From positions 124,001-188,000 of the forward strand of contig JAIXMG010000014.1 of the NCBI GenBank assembly GCA_025201345.1: DNA of 64,000 nucleotides, read 5' to 3'. This document shows positions 10,421 through 24,700 of the stretch, piece after piece. Source of the DNA: Thamnidium elegans (lineage: Eukaryota > Mucoromycota > Mucoromycetes > Mucorales > Mucoraceae). Position 1 is the first letter of the stretch; every line of letters starts with the position of its first letter. A model generated the notes under the pieces. That model saw nothing but the letters and a program-made list of their open reading frames with translations, was not told the DNA's origin and ran no database searches. Position numbers and translations under genes: made by a program.

Positions 10421-11644
10421 TTAAATGTCGTCTTCGTCCTCATCATAATCATCATCATCTACACCAAAATCGCTCTCATCACCAGACTCGTACCAGCTAT
10501 TATAAACATTGTTATTTTAAAATGTTACCAGCGAAAAATAGAATTAACTTACAAGTTATCATCTTCTTCAATCTCTGGTGGTGCTGTAGGCATAAAATCT
10601 TGTTCTGATTTTGGCATTTTAAAACCACTGGGAATATCTTTTTTGGATGCTTCGACTTGTTCTAATCAAACAGTTAGCTTTTTTTTTTTAGTTATTTGGT
10701 TTCTTTTTTTACTCACTTTTTACGATACTATCAAATACATCCCGATTCTTACGATATGCTACCTAGAATAGGAAATAAATTAATAAATATAATTATGGTA
10801 ATTCATTATTTTTTTTTTTTAAAAAAAAAAACTTACTCCAGCGTCAACATTTGCAGGACTTGAGCAATTAGGATCTGCTAACAATGAAATAATAGAAACC
10901 AAAACACCTTTTTTTGTGTGTGTACAAAAGGTTAATTTTTTGTTTTTTTTTGCATAATTTTCGCTTTTTTTTTTCTTACTTTCAACAGATTGTGTAGGAT
11001 TCCAACGTTCCTAAATTAACAAGTTAGAAATACTTCCAGAGACTTTTTTTTTTGTTCATCTTTTTATTTTTTTATTCTTACCTCGGCTTTTTCACCGCTG
11101 ATTGGGTCTTCTCCTGGTGGATGGAGAATGGAAATACAAAGTCTTCCGTCAGGATAAACTGTTATACAAAAGTTTAATTAACAGAAAAAAAAAAAGGAGA
11201 AAAAAAAAAACTTACCGTTGGGATGATAGAATTCGTTATTGAATTTAAATGTAGGAGGGTTAAAAGGGTAATCGTCTGGGAAAGTCATTGTTGCCTATAA
11301 CAATACAGTTAAAACAAGCCACACTCAATTATATGTTTTCCTTTATTTATTTACCTTGAAGTAACCTCCTTCATACATTGTTTTTGGTGAGCCGATTAAA
11401 GCGACTTCCCTATATAAAATACAAGATTAGAAAAAAAAAAAAACTGCGTATAAGCCCTTTTTTCTTTTTTTTTTAATTTACCATTCGAAAATATTATCGT
11501 CTTTCAAGTCGACAACAAAACCCGGAACTGGGCTTCGAACCAATTCTATAAAAACTTTATAAGATTCCCTTTTTCTTCCTTTACAATAACAACAAAAAAA
11601 TTACCTTTAAATTGACGTTGAAGAATATTTGCGGCAGAGGCCAT
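10421..11644 (-). CDS. CDC34: Ubiquitin-conjugating enzyme E2, CDC34/UBE2R type
   Basis: E2 enzyme that works with SCF cullin-RING ligases to degrade cell-cycle inhibitors. Ten small exons on the minus strand: 11605-11644, 11482-11545, 11355-11409, 11216-11294, 11082-11158, 10980-11010, 10837-10907, 10717-10762, 10553-10661, 10421-10496; 215 residues. The catalytic cysteine lies in [20 protein letters not shown], and the acidic-loop insertion unique to Cdc34/Ube2g types follows directly (EDPISGEKAEERWNPTQS). After the UBC fold comes VEASKKDIPSGFKMP and an acidic tail with NFWYESGDES and DDDYDEDEDD, the Cdc34 C-terminal signature that binds cullin. The acidic tail is shorter than in yeast. The intron density is the highest in this window. 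Confidence 0.93.
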
Positions 11645-12385
11645 GTCTCAATGTTTTTTTGTTTTGTTTTTTAAGAAATAAATAAAGCTTATGTCGACTC
11701 AAGTTTTATACTTTTTTTTTTAAAAAAAAGAAACAAAAAAAAGGAAAAAAGGAAAAATATAAAAAGTATACAAAAAAAGAAATAAAAAGAGACAATCCAC
11801 GTGACGCCTTGCTTAATACGATCAAAAAGTAGTCGGGATACGGCTGTTAACAAAACATTTCTGAAGGAGAAAACAAAGAATGGTTAACTTCCCCCCTTCC
11901 CCTCCAACAGGGCAATTTTTTTAGAACGAATCTTTCGTTTTCATTATCGTTATGTTGAATGAAATATGATTAAAAACCATAGCACCAAATTAGTTGCTAC
12001 GAAAAGTGAAGCTCAATTATATTGATTTATCTTGTAGCTATTTTTACTTGTCTTATCCAGTACGATATTTCGAAAAAAAAACGGCATGATTTAATGCTAG
12101 GTTTTTTATTCAGTGCAATTCAGTGGTTAATTACTATAAAAAAAACAAAAAAAATGCTCCATCGTTTATACATTATATACGTGAACACTTAGATCTATTG
12201 TTCAGCTTTACATGGAACATGTCTATCACTGGTCTTACGTTTAACAACACCATACATTGGCATAAAAAAAAGAAAATAAAGGTCACGATGTGACGGTTTA
12301 CGTCAAAAAAAAAGAAAAAATTAAAAAAGCAAAAAAGCAAAAAAAAAAAAGCAAAAAAAAAGAAGCTTAATTTACTTTTTTAAAT
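11645..12385. promoter_or_regulatory. Shared divergent promoter region, CDC34 / URB2
   Basis: 741 bp between two divergently transcribed start codons. It is rich in A-tracts immediately upstream of both ATGs (11700-11790 and 12300-12370). No specific factor site can be assigned with confidence. No other gene is seen in it. Confidence 0.45.
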
Positions 12386-15300
12386 ATGAGTGATCTTACC
12401 TCTGAAAAGATTGCTAAAGCTCTTAAAGGAGCTGGACTTTCAGCAAAGCAAAGAGTCGAAAAGGCCAACGAGGCTTGGAAGAACGATGCTATTTTCTTTC
12501 CCAACAAGGACGACTTTTTATTGGACTGGATCTGTTCTGCTTTTGCCAAACCTAACATGAAAAAGTAAAATAGTAGTAGACTCGAGAAAACAAGCATAAA
12601 AAAAAGCTAACCCTCTAAAATAAACTAGGCTCGATGATTGTTGTTTACTTCAATTACCTTATTGGACCCTTTTAGGTGACCTTTTAGAACATTATAAAGA
12701 GAAGGCACGTTTAGATTCCAAGCGATCTGTACCCACTATTCATGTCAACCTTGTATCAGCCGTCTCAACTCTTTTACAACAATTATATAAAAACGAAACT
12801 TCAACTGATAGAATTGATTTTTTGGCAGCTACTTACCGTTGTCTCCAAATCTTATTTTCTGACAGCTTCTCGTTATCTTATCGACCTGCGTTTGAACACG
12901 TTTCAAGTGCTGTAGATCAAGTATTGACTTGTCTTGGTACTCAAATTAGTACCTGTAACAAGGATAAAAACGATACAAACGAATTTGATGTCTTGCATCA
13001 ACTTTCTCTTACTGCCAAAGTCTTGTTAAATAAATTCGATTCTCAACTTGTGATGGCTGCTAACCAGAAAAAAGTAAATAATTTCTCTTTTTCTCATTAA
13101 AAAAAGTAATAAGTGCACTAAAACCCAATTTGTTTTATAGATCTTTTCATCTATTGTCGAAAAATCATTAATCAAATTACTTAGTGTTCGTCGTAGAATT
13201 AACCTTTTGAAAACTTCAGACAATACTACCACTATATCCCAAATCATCACTGAGATTGTCTGTCATGCTCTTTTCCATGCAGATACAGTTTTAGAATTCA
13301 CTTCAGTTTTAAAGGACGCTAATTCGGATAATACAACAAACACCAATGTCAAGCAAACCAATTATGTAGTTAGATTATTTGAGACTCTTGAATCCATGGT
13401 AAATAATCCCAAGGATAAAGATCAAATGTTGGATGGTATGTATATATATATATTTGTGTGTATGTTTTAAGGAACTCTATATATAAACTTAATACTCTTT
13501 AGCTCTTGATATTACACCCATTTTATTCTCTGCTTTCTTGGAAGCTTTTAGACAAAAGAGAAATACGAGTACTAGCGCGATGCAGGATATTAGTAGAATG
13601 GCAGAGTTTGGCTTGTTTGTTTATTTGTTGAAAATTATCACCAGTATTAAGGATAAAGCAGTATCAGCTTATCTCGAAACCGTTTGCAAACTTTTAAAAC
13701 AACTTATTCAATGGAATGTTTATAGCGCTCGTAATGATGAAATTGCTAAATCTCAACAACTTGTTTTAAATACAATTGCCGATGAGATTGTTTCTTATCT
13801 TGATGATCCTAAAAGTATGTATTTTTGGCTTTGCTTTTGATTAGAGGGCTATAATGTTATTAATGAAGGTTATGGCTTTTTTTTAAAGGATATAATCAAG
13901 GTTTGGTTTTGGATGTTGCTGATACTTTACTTCAAATCGACTTTTCATTGATCGAGTCTCGTATTCATTCTTTATGGCCTATTGTCTTGAACGTAAGTAT
14001 TTTATGATGGGTTTTATTCCGTAGACTTTTTAGTTAACTTTTGTTCATTAGTCTGAAGATAGTGCTCAAGATTCTTGTCTTAAATTCGCAAAATCTGTTT
14101 TAAACACATACTCTGCTTCTAGACAAATTGATGTATTTGTTGACGATCTTTTAAAATATATTGGTCAAATTGAATCAAACAGTATTTACACCATGTTGAA
14201 AAAACCCATGTTTACTAGAGAATTTACCAGCGAGTAAGTACGATGCTTGATATGATTTTTTTTTCGATTTACTGAATCGGACGTTTTTTTTATATTGTAG
14301 CTTTTCATCTCATATATCTAAATCTATGCCTGTCGCACAAGCTCTTGGTATCTTTGAGACATTACAAGAAAAATTAATCTCTGCTACAGTCAAGTCCGAT
14401 CAACCTGTTGCAAAAAAGCAAAAGAAATCCAATGCCACGAAACAAACGAACAATGCTATCGCAATGATGATTTCAGTCTATTTTGTAGAATTCACAAACG
14501 CTTTAAAGCTCAGCCAACATCAACAGCGTACATTCTCAGAAGCTATCATGTCTGTTTTCGAGAGATTTGTTAAACCTAGTATGACTGCTTGGATCGCATC
14601 AAACACAGACGTCGAAAGTACCATTTTACCTGCTATGCAAGTTCATTCCACTTTAATCTCAGTCTTTTTCGAAAATTATTTCTCGGTTATTACTGAGCAA
14701 GATAGAGCTTGGTTGGCTAAATCATATATCCAAATATTCCAAAATAATGTCAAGAATGATTGTTTAGGATCTAGAATTGTTGTTGCTACTAGTGTATGTT
14801 TCTTTCTCTGTATAACCAAGTCATTTTTTTTTTACTAATTTTTTTTTTTAATATCTAGGCTAATATTATGCTTCAACATGCTTATTATACAACTCTTTCT
14901 GGTTCAATTTCAAGCGAACAAACTACTGATTTGGTAAATACTGTTATTGATTTTGTTACAGAGAAAGAAAGCAAGAGTACTTGGTATGAATCAAGTTCTT
15001 GGGACGGATCTGCACTTGATCTTCAAGATAAGAATTGTGTTAAATTAGCTTGTTGGAAACTTTTATCTGATGAATGGTTTGATTCTGTCATGTAAGTAAA
15101 AACAAAATAATACTTTTATTATTTATTACTGTAGTGATTAATTTCTTTTTATATATAGTCGATACATTGATAGCGGTAGAGCTGAAAAGATGGCTTCTAT
15201 TATTTACATGTCATTAACCCATACTGCTCCTACTTCTTCTGTGTCTATTCAACTCTTGAACAAGACCTTATTAAGATCTGCTAATTTCTATGAAGCTAAA

Positions 15301-18023
15301 TGCTTCAAAGGTAAAAAAAAAAAAAAAAAAGATGTAGCTAATTTGATAAAAATAACTAAACTTCCTTTGGGGTTTTATATAGATTGCAATATTCAAACTA
15401 TTTTAAATGTATTTATCAGTTTGTTTAAAACTAAATTATTAAAGACGAGTTCAAGTCCAGTATCAAAATCTGCAGCAGAGATGATTTCAAAGATGGATAT
15501 TAATAAAAGTATCACAGTCGAGAAAGATAGTATCAAGGGTTTGTCAGACGCATTAAAGAATTCTAAAGATCAAATGGATGAAGATCTTGATACTACCAGT
15601 ACCAGTAACGTCGAAAAGATCAGTACCTTGTTGAAACTTTTATTGCTTTTCCCTAATGAGTACTATGAAAAGAATGAACGTCCTCAAGTTTTGTATTTGA
15701 TTACTTGTATTGATATTTGGGCCATCTCTTGCGCTAATGCCGATTACTTGACTCGCATGAAGGTTTGTTTAATGTGTAGAAGTTTGCAATTGAGATTTAT
15801 GCAATATTTCAGTGTACATAGTATTTTGGTAAGTTATTCCTTGAATATATATATTTTGGATGACCAGAAACTCATTTTTGTAAAATTAGGGTATGGATTC
15901 TGGAGTATTAGATTGGATTATTTCTTCTACCCAAAACTGGCCTACAGAAGGAACCAAAGATTTAGAAGCCGTCCAAAACTCTCTTGAACATATCACCAAC
16001 AAACTCGATTTGAATATCTTGCGTAGAGTTATTATGGGCGCCGGAGCTAAATCTCCTGATGCTCATTCTATTTCTTATATGAAAAATGCTTTACAACAAC
16101 GTGTTGAAGGTCTCGATAAGAATGTTTCTAAAACTACTTTGGCAAAGATTATTAATCTTTTAAATGCAATCAATTCCGTATTGGTTAACAGGTATTGTCA
16201 CACTTTTTTTTGGATGTTTTTTTCCTTCTTAAAAATACTAATTTATAATACTATAGAAAACAAGCTGATGTCGACCTTACCAATATTGTTTATGCTACCG
16301 AGTATATCTCTAAAATCAGCAAATATATTAACTCTTCACTTCAAGATGCAAAGTCTGAAATCTCAAGCATTTTAGAAGAGGTTAAGGTTGATGAACAGTC
16401 AAGTTTTGTTGATAAGCATAAATCAAAGTTTGAAACTATCAAGCATATTTTCCATATCACAAGATTATTACAAGATTATGCTCGTATTGTTGGACCTAGT
16501 GTAGATGAAGGTAAAGTTTTTTTTTATTCTGCAACAAAACATAGTTTCTTAATATGTATGCAACATCTATAGTTATTTCCGCTGAGAATCTTTCAAAGAC
16601 ATTGACCGATTTAGCTTCACCATTTATTCAATTTTTACAATCTGCTCTTCTTGATAGCTCTCAAAATAATCATGTTCTTAATATGACTACTGAATTTATT
16701 GCCGCTTTTTGTTCAATTCTATCTCGTTATCAACAAGTTGAAACTACTAAACGTGTTTTGGCTGCTATCTGGTTTGTATATACGCTAGTTCTCAATACAG
16801 GTATATATTTTTTTTAAAAAAAAAGAAGACATGGTAAACTGAAATTTTAATTATATATTATGTATAGGTGATCAAGAAGCTATCGAGACTCTCTCGAATG
16901 CTTTTGGCGGTTGGATCCAATCCCTGTCTAAAGAACAATATGTGATTGTGATTGATGGGTTTATTGAACAGTCTGAACAAGAGGCTAATAATCGTGGCGA
17001 TGTTACAAAGGAACAAAACCATTTGGTTTTCTTGTCTTTACTTTCTCTTTTATTGAAGAATTGTACTGATAGTAAGTAGTATATTATTTTAATTTTGCTG
17101 TATTTGTTATACTAAGATTTTTTGTTTAGGTGAAAAGGGTCGCTTAAGAAAGAGTATTCCTACATTTGTACTTAAATTATCTCTCATCGCTGGTAAAACT
17201 ACTTGTCTTAAATACTTGCAACAAATGTTAAAGTTGCTTATTCAATTAACTGTTGATCAGGTAAGTTTTTTTTCCCCATCGAAAGAAAATAATTATAATA
17301 CTAAGTATTTAAAATTTTTAGTCATATCACTTTAACGATTACGATGCTTCTCTTGTGCTCTCATGTCTTTTACAAGTTGCACATCCTACTGCTTTAGAAA
17401 GATTCCAGGGTCAAATCAATCGAGAAACTGCACACGAGATTTTTGACGATGTTTGTGCTGTTCTTTCCAACTTTGTCAGTCAACATAAAGACCAAATTGT
17501 GTATATGTTACCTCCGTTTGTAGCTCTTATTCAATCGTTACTTCACTGCTTTAAATCTACTCATGTTTCTTTAGTCAGTGGCACAAACGCACCTACTAGA
17601 AAGAGAAAACATAACGCAGACCAAAAGACACTCAAGTCGGGTAGAGCAATTCCCTTGTTATATCAATTTGCTCCTTTAGATGATACATCGGCTCAACGCT
17701 TTGGTCGGGTGTTGACCACAATACCACAAAAACAACATTCATCGGCAAAGAATGCAAAGAGTACACAATCTCTGTATAAAATCATAGCTAGACACACACC
17801 TTCCATTTTAATCGAATATTTTACAATCCAGTCAAATACAACTATGAGTATCGTTCGTCCAAGTACTAAATCTCTCTTGACTCAGGCGTTGTATGATATC
17901 TTGGATATGTGTTCGGATCAGGATCGCACATTTATCTTGTCGTGTTTAGATGGGCCCGGAAAAGCTTTGTTTAAGAGTTTCTATATGAATTGGAAGGATA
18001 CTCACAAGTATACTGGACAGTAG
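12386..18023 (+). CDS. URB2: Nucleolar pre-ribosomal protein Urb2/Npa2
   Basis: Large helical-repeat protein needed for early 60S ribosomal subunit assembly and 27S pre-rRNA processing in the nucleolus. It has about twenty exons and is roughly 1,500 residues long. The first exon (12386-12564) reads FFPNKDDFLLDWICSAF, matching the N-terminal PNK..LLDW signature of Urb2. Exon 2 begins at 12629 (KLDDCCLLQLPYW), which keeps the frame across the first intron. The last exon (from about 17322) holds the Urb2/Npa2 C-terminal domain: IARHTPSILIEYF, TIQSN..MSIVRPSTKSLL, YDILDMCSDQDRTFILS and the final GKALFKSFYMNWKDTHKYTG. The middle part has no recognised motif, as usual for this fast-evolving family. 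A basic patch (TRKRKHNADQK) before the C-terminal domain may act as a nucleolar signal. Confidence 0.88.
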
Positions 18024-18732
18024 ATTTATTATACTTTTTTGGCATTCGTTTTTTTTTTCTTTTTTAAAAAAAATAAAGAATATACTTTATAAAAATATTT
18101 AATATATCTGCTCTAATACCTGCAGGAGGTTTGTTTATTATCCCAAGTTTTTTTCTTTTCAATTCCTTTTTTTGTTTGTTCGCTATTACTCTCTACACTC
18201 GACAGTTTTATTTTTATAATTCTTTTTAACAACTGGGGTTTCGGGGCAGCAGTGGGTTCTCTCAAAGTTTGAATTCTTCGGCATAACTTAAGACTAGAGA
18301 ATGAATGAATATAACGAATCAGTATCGTATATAAAAGGTGAACGGTGCTATAGTAAAACATCCGATGTCATGAACGAACCCATAACCATTGTATAACCCT
18401 GTATTGGTGAAAGACAGGAAATATATTTGAGTTTAAAAATAGGGGTAAGTATATTAGTAACAAAAGAAAGCAATTTGGATGTAAACTCTAAGGTTATACC
18501 CTGTTCAACAAATATTTAAGTACTACAGGTATATTAATACGTATAGCCTAGCGTAAATATAGTATGGATCAATACCTTCTATTCTTTTATTGCTAGTATT
18601 GCTTGTATGCTTCTCATTTTTTTACTACTGGGTATACGATTATCCAAAAATACCATTTCCAGCGTAAAAAGAAAATCAAGCAAATTTAAACTATTTTTTT
18701 TTCTTCCTTTTTTTTCCTTTTCAAAAGTAGAA
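18024..18732. other. Intergenic, 0.7 kb, between URB2 and LAA1
   Basis: Contains the URB2 3' flank and the LAA1 promoter; both genes are on the + strand. A T/C-rich tract (18690-18725) precedes the LAA1 start. Nothing else is recognised. Confidence 0.5.
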
Positions 18733-21700
18733 ATGGCGCCTACTTCGAAACCTAGTACACCACCACCAATACCTGGTGGTATTCCAGATGTATTTAAACT
18801 GGATGAGCAAAAGATTTTACCAAGCGAAAATACGGAGAAACAAGAGTTATATGTATTACAATGGTTAGCTCAAGTCGAACGCGAAATAAAAACAATAGAT
18901 GTTGTAAGGGTTTATATCAAGTAACAGAAAATGGGAACTAATTCACTGTTTTTTTTAGGATGTACTTAAAAAATCTCAACCATTTATCGAAAAAACTTTA
19001 TTTCGACTGATTTCACTCGCTACAGCTAAACCAAGACGACCTATTCGGTTCTTAATTGGAAGATGTTATGTGATTTTGTATACTCGAGGAGATAGCAGAA
19101 CTTTGTTTGATACAGTTACAACATTACATAGTTTGATTAGTGCTAATAAAAACATTGACAAGGAAACGAGAATGTAAAAAAAGAAAAATAACCTTTATAT
19201 ATGTTGAACACCCCCCGCTAATATATTGCTTCTAGTGCTGCTATATCTACAACAGGTGCTATTATGGGTACCTCAGGCGGAAAGGTAATTTAACCGAGGA
19301 ATAAATGCGTTTTTTTTTTCATACACTGGAGTCAAAACTAAACAATCCGTTTAGATTTTATCGTTGTTTGCAGAAACTGCTATGTTATTTTTGAAGGTGA
19401 TTAAAAGTAGTAGTGTAAGTATTATAGTGGATCAAAAAAAAAAAAATTATTACTGAGTACATGTACGACCTTTATAGAACCCATTGTTATTACGGTTAGA
19501 GACAGTGACAGCATTTACGTTATTATTAAAAGGAGCAGGAAAAGCAGCTACTGAACAAATTTTAAAGGATTTAATGAAACAATTGAGAAACGGTTTAGTG
19601 GATAAAGCTTTGATCATGAGAATTGCATCAGCACAGGTACGGAATTTTTTTTCTGTTAAAAAAAAAAGAAAGGGATCAAGGATTTATATATTGTAATTAT
19701 TAGTGTTTACAAGCTGTTATCCAACATGCAACACAATCGTTCACTCAACACGATATAGAGAATTTATTACAACATTGCTTTAAAGGATTTGAAGGTTCGA
19801 CTTTCCCAGTTCGTAGAGCAGTTTCTTCTGCTTGTGCTACGTTACTGGTATTTACACAAACTCAGGCAACAGTGGATCCTAACAAACCTAATATTAAACA
19901 CGCTTCTACTGGAGAAGGAGCTAAAAAGACGGAGGAACAGTTGGGTAAAGGATGCACATTAATGACGATTGACGAAATGCTGGCTCAGCTTTCGGTTTGT
20001 TATAATCGACTTAATTCTTCGCGTGAGCTTAAGACGGGTATTATTGAAAGTTATGCTACTTTGTTTGTATTACTGGGAACCGAATTTGTTGAAGCCAATT
20101 ATGCTGTTATTTCGAAACATATATTAGAGGAAATATTGGATAGTCATAAAACTCCCATTACCGCAGCTGATGGTGCTTATTTAAGAGCTCAGGCTAATTT
20201 CTTACTTCATAATACGATCGGTAAAAGATTGCTGAGTGAACAAGGTCAGGCTAATGCTATTCGTTTGTTGGTAAATAATTGGATTAAGAAATGGCCTCCA
20301 CTTATGGCAAATCAAAGCGCACCAAATAAACAAATTTTAATTTGTGTTACAAATTTGATTTCTGAATTGGTTTGTGAATTAGAAGGTGCTTCTCGTTCAA
20401 TACAGGTAAATAAATAAATAGAAAATGGAGGGAATCGTATATACTTGTGCTAATAATAATAAAAAAATCTATAGGAGGTACTTGTTGAACCAATGTTTTT
20501 ATTATTGACACATCCAAGTTTTTCGGTTCAAATGGCAGCAATATGGTGTATTCGTTGTATATGTAATTCAGTTCCCTCAAATTTACTCTACTTATTACCA
20601 AAGTCTTTAAATTTACTGGAAAAAAACTTGAGCAACTTGACAAATCCAGCAACCACTACCAAGGTATACCAACGTACGATTGCTTATTCGTACGCAGTTG
20701 CATCCATCATGAGCGTCTTTCCAGCCCACCCAATTTATACCTCATTTGATCTGAGTGCAAGATCCATGGCTCTTGCTAGTCAACTTGTAAAACAAACAAA
20801 CAAGGACCCAAAAATTGCTAGTGTTCAAATTCAAGTCGCCTGGAACTTGATTGGATCAGTTATGTGTCTTGGACCCAACCTTGTCAAGATCCATTTACCT
20901 CAACTTTTATTACTTTGGAAGAGCGCGTTACCTAAACCAACCGGAAAGGAAGCAAATGCTATTCGATCTGAATCTGAATGGTCGTTTTTGTTTCATACGC
21001 GTGAATGCGTTACTAGTTCAATCTATAGCTTTTTAGCTCACAATAGTCAATCACTTGTTACGCTTGATATTGCTAAAAGAGTCGCCGCACTTTTAAATAA
21101 TACGTTGGCGTTTTTGGCAACTGCCCCTACTACGTTTGCTGCTGCTACTATGTCTCCTTGTGTACCGTACGAGACAAGATTGATTGACCAATTTTATTGT
21201 TTAAGAAGACGTATCTTTCAATGCTTTATCACTATCCGTCCTCTGTTATCTACTTATGAATCTTCGCTTAGTGGGCTATTGAGAAACTCTTTGTATGTGT
21301 TTACGGAACCAGAAAAGATTTTAGCCTCGTCTGGTGCTCACCAACAAGTAACTGCTACGGTTCCTGGACAATTTGTAAGTATTTGGAATACAGCAGATAG
21401 CCACGGATACGGAGTCACTAGTAAAATGCAAGGGTATCATGTCGATGTTGCTTCGGGTATTGAAGATAATAACGAAGAAAACAATACGGGGAAAGAATGG
21501 ATGACGAAGGATAGATTTGAAAGAATTGAAGAGTTACTTGAAAGGCCTATTATTGGATCTATTGAACTGGACCCTTATTACTTGTATACCAGTCTTGCTG
21601 ATGACGATAAATCGTCTCAAGATAAAAAGAGATCGCTAATCCCCCAACCTGTTTCACCATCCACTTCTTATATTGACGCTAGTATTGAATTGTTTGCTAC

Positions 21701-24700
21701 TTTGTTCTCTAACCAACCAGCCCCCATTCAAGAATCTACGTTTGAGTTGATGGTAAAAGTGGTAAAGGATACAAAACTAGAAAAGAATTCACCAAAGAGA
21801 GCCGCTGTACTGGTCAATGTGGTAGTTGCTTTATTAGGCGCATTTAAAAACATCATGGTGTTATTAAAGAAGAGAAAGGGTGAAGGTATCTCGTTTAGTC
21901 CTCGTGCTACGCAGCTGGTTCAAGAAATTTTAATGGAAGTTGTCATTCATCCTGACCCTTACTTAAGAAATGCAGCTAGTGAAACTATTGGTAGACTTAC
22001 GTCTATTGTAGGCGGATCGTTTGTCGCGGCTCAAATGCAACTTTTAGTGGATTTGGTGGTTTCTAATCGAGATCCTGATGTTCGTGCAGGCTGTGCTTTG
22101 GCTATTGGACATATCTATAGTAATGTAGGCGGAATGGCCGCCGCTGCTCATTTAAAGACGATCGTAGGTATTTTACTTTCGCTTAGTAGTGATCCTCATC
22201 CTGTAGTTCATGCTTGGGCTCTGGAAGCAATGGCGATGACAGTTAGTGCTGCCGGTTTAATGTTTTCGGGCTATGTCAACAGTACTTTAGGCATGGTAGC
22301 CAAACTTTATTTAAGTGAAACGCATGAACCTGGTAGTGGATCAATTGCCGTCACGAATGCCGGTATGTCTGTTGGATTTACTGCTTATCAAGAATTTGGC
22401 CGTATCGTTTACGAATTGATTGGTACATTGGGACCTGAACTTCAAGCTTCGTCTAAAGTCAGAGAGCTATGTCTTAATATGGTAGAGGAACTCAAGTTGG
22501 AACCGGACGAACGAGTCAACGTAGAAGCCATTCGATGTATCCAGCACTTTTTAATGTTTGCACCAAAGTATTTGGATACCCGTGAGTTAGTGCCTTACTT
22601 GCAAAATCAAATCTCTAGTCTTCATTTACCTTTAAAAAAGGCAGCTGTTACTTGCCTATACCAGTTAGTTCAACGCGACTCAGAACTGGTGTTCAAAGCA
22701 GCTCAGCCTGGTTTAGATACAGAATTGTTCAAGATGTTGGACACAGACCCTCAATTATCCGATGTTAAAAATGTTATTCGAAGTTGGTTGCGGGAGACGG
22801 CTGTTGCTGAGCCATCAGTTTGGGTAAATATTACAAAGAGAATTGTAACCGGGTCAAGTGGTGGAAGTTTAGCAAGTGATACGGTAAAATCAGAACCTAT
22901 TTCTCGTCAACGCTCTGGTGGTGATAATGACGATGATGATGATTTTGGAGACGATGATGCTGATGGATTTGTAGATGAAGATAATGTTGATATTACAACT
23001 ACTGTAGCTGATGCTTCAGGTATGACATCCAAGCTCTCGGTGAACGTCGAAATTCCTCCTCGTTGGCGTACGCAATTATTTGCACTTCAATGTCTTCAAC
23101 AAACGATTGAACTTGTATCCGCTAGTGGTATTCGTGAACACTTTGATCTAATTGCAGCCCGCAGACGTAGACAACAAGCCGGATTAGGTGATTTCTTGGT
23201 GTTCCGTGTTCCTGATTTGATCCGCTTATCGTTTACAGCAGCTACTGCACATGTGAATGAATTAAGATTGGCTGGTATCAACTTGTTAAAAACAGTTATC
23301 GAGAAATTCGCTACAACTTTAGATGCTGATTTAGAAGGTATGTTATTGTTGGAACAATACTCTGCTCAGATTGGTGCTGCTCTTACTCCTGCGTTTGGTG
23401 CTGATTCATCTTCTGAAATTGTTTCTGCCGCTGTTCGCGTATGTGCTATTTATGTCGGTAGCGGTATCGTAAAGGACCTGTATCAGTTAGGACGTGTTTT
23501 AAAGCTTTTGATATCTGCATTGGATCGATGTAAGGGCGAGTCGAAATTGACTGGTGTTGGTGAAGTCAAAGATTTAAGTCCTCATGCCTCTGTCATGGTC
23601 AAGCTATCTGTATTAAATGCTTGGGCTGAGCTTCAAGTAGCTAGTCAAAAACAGAGCTATTTAAAACAAGTACTTCAACCCAACTTGGCAGTTTTAAGCC
23701 CCATGTGGTTACGTGCGCTTCAAGATTATGCTCGTATTCGATTAGAATCTGATATTGTGGCTTTATCGAGTCGTACTACTGATCGTATTCAGGCTTCTTC
23801 TAATAGTGGTATTGATTCCATGTATTCGGCTGCTACCAAGGATGTTGTGTTACCCTACTATCGTCGCTCTTGGCTAAAGATTATGGAAGCTGTAGCTACG
23901 TTGATCGAAATTAAGTCCCCCTCAATGATTGAAGCTATCAATAGTAACCCTGATTCACAAATGTCAGAAGACCATCCTTCCAACTTGTTCTATATCTTGT
24001 TGGGATTATGCATAGAAAGCCTTTCACGTATATCTAGTTCAAGTAGTAACAAGTATGATAGTTCTACTATACCTATTTGTCTTCGAGCACTTCGTACGTT
24101 TGTTCAGCCTTCACTTGCTGGAAACCAATTTGTTCCTAAAGCTGTGTTTTTGGAATTAATGAACGTATTTGATCGATTGATCCAAACTGAAGGTTATCGT
24201 ATTCAGTTAATTATTATAGAAATTATTCAACGACTTATTCAATGTTATGGTTCTCATTACCTCTGCAATGATCTTGAGGGGGAAGGAGACTATCATATGA
24301 TGGATGCTACATTAGACCCTGAAGCCTTCCCAGCTACAGCAAAGCTTTATTACATATTAAGGCTTTTAACCAACGTGTTCTTACAGAATGTCCCGAAGTT
24401 ATCAAGCAAACGTGCTTCTTCTCGTCGGTCTACGCAAAGTTCCAAAGAAAATCTGGTGCTTTTATTAGGCCCCTCGTTAGATACACTTGCTTTATTGGTC
24501 GGAATTACACCTAAAAGTTATAAGGTAGATCTGTTAGCAATTTGTTTCTATGTGTTCTCAGAGATCTTGACAGAGAATCAGTTTGAAGTTACGTTGGCTC
24601 CTCGTGTCCTTGTTTCACTTAAAACTGTATTCCATAACTTTGAATCTGATCTTTCTCCTGAAGAGTTGAATTCTTTGGCCAGAGTTACGTGTGCTATAAT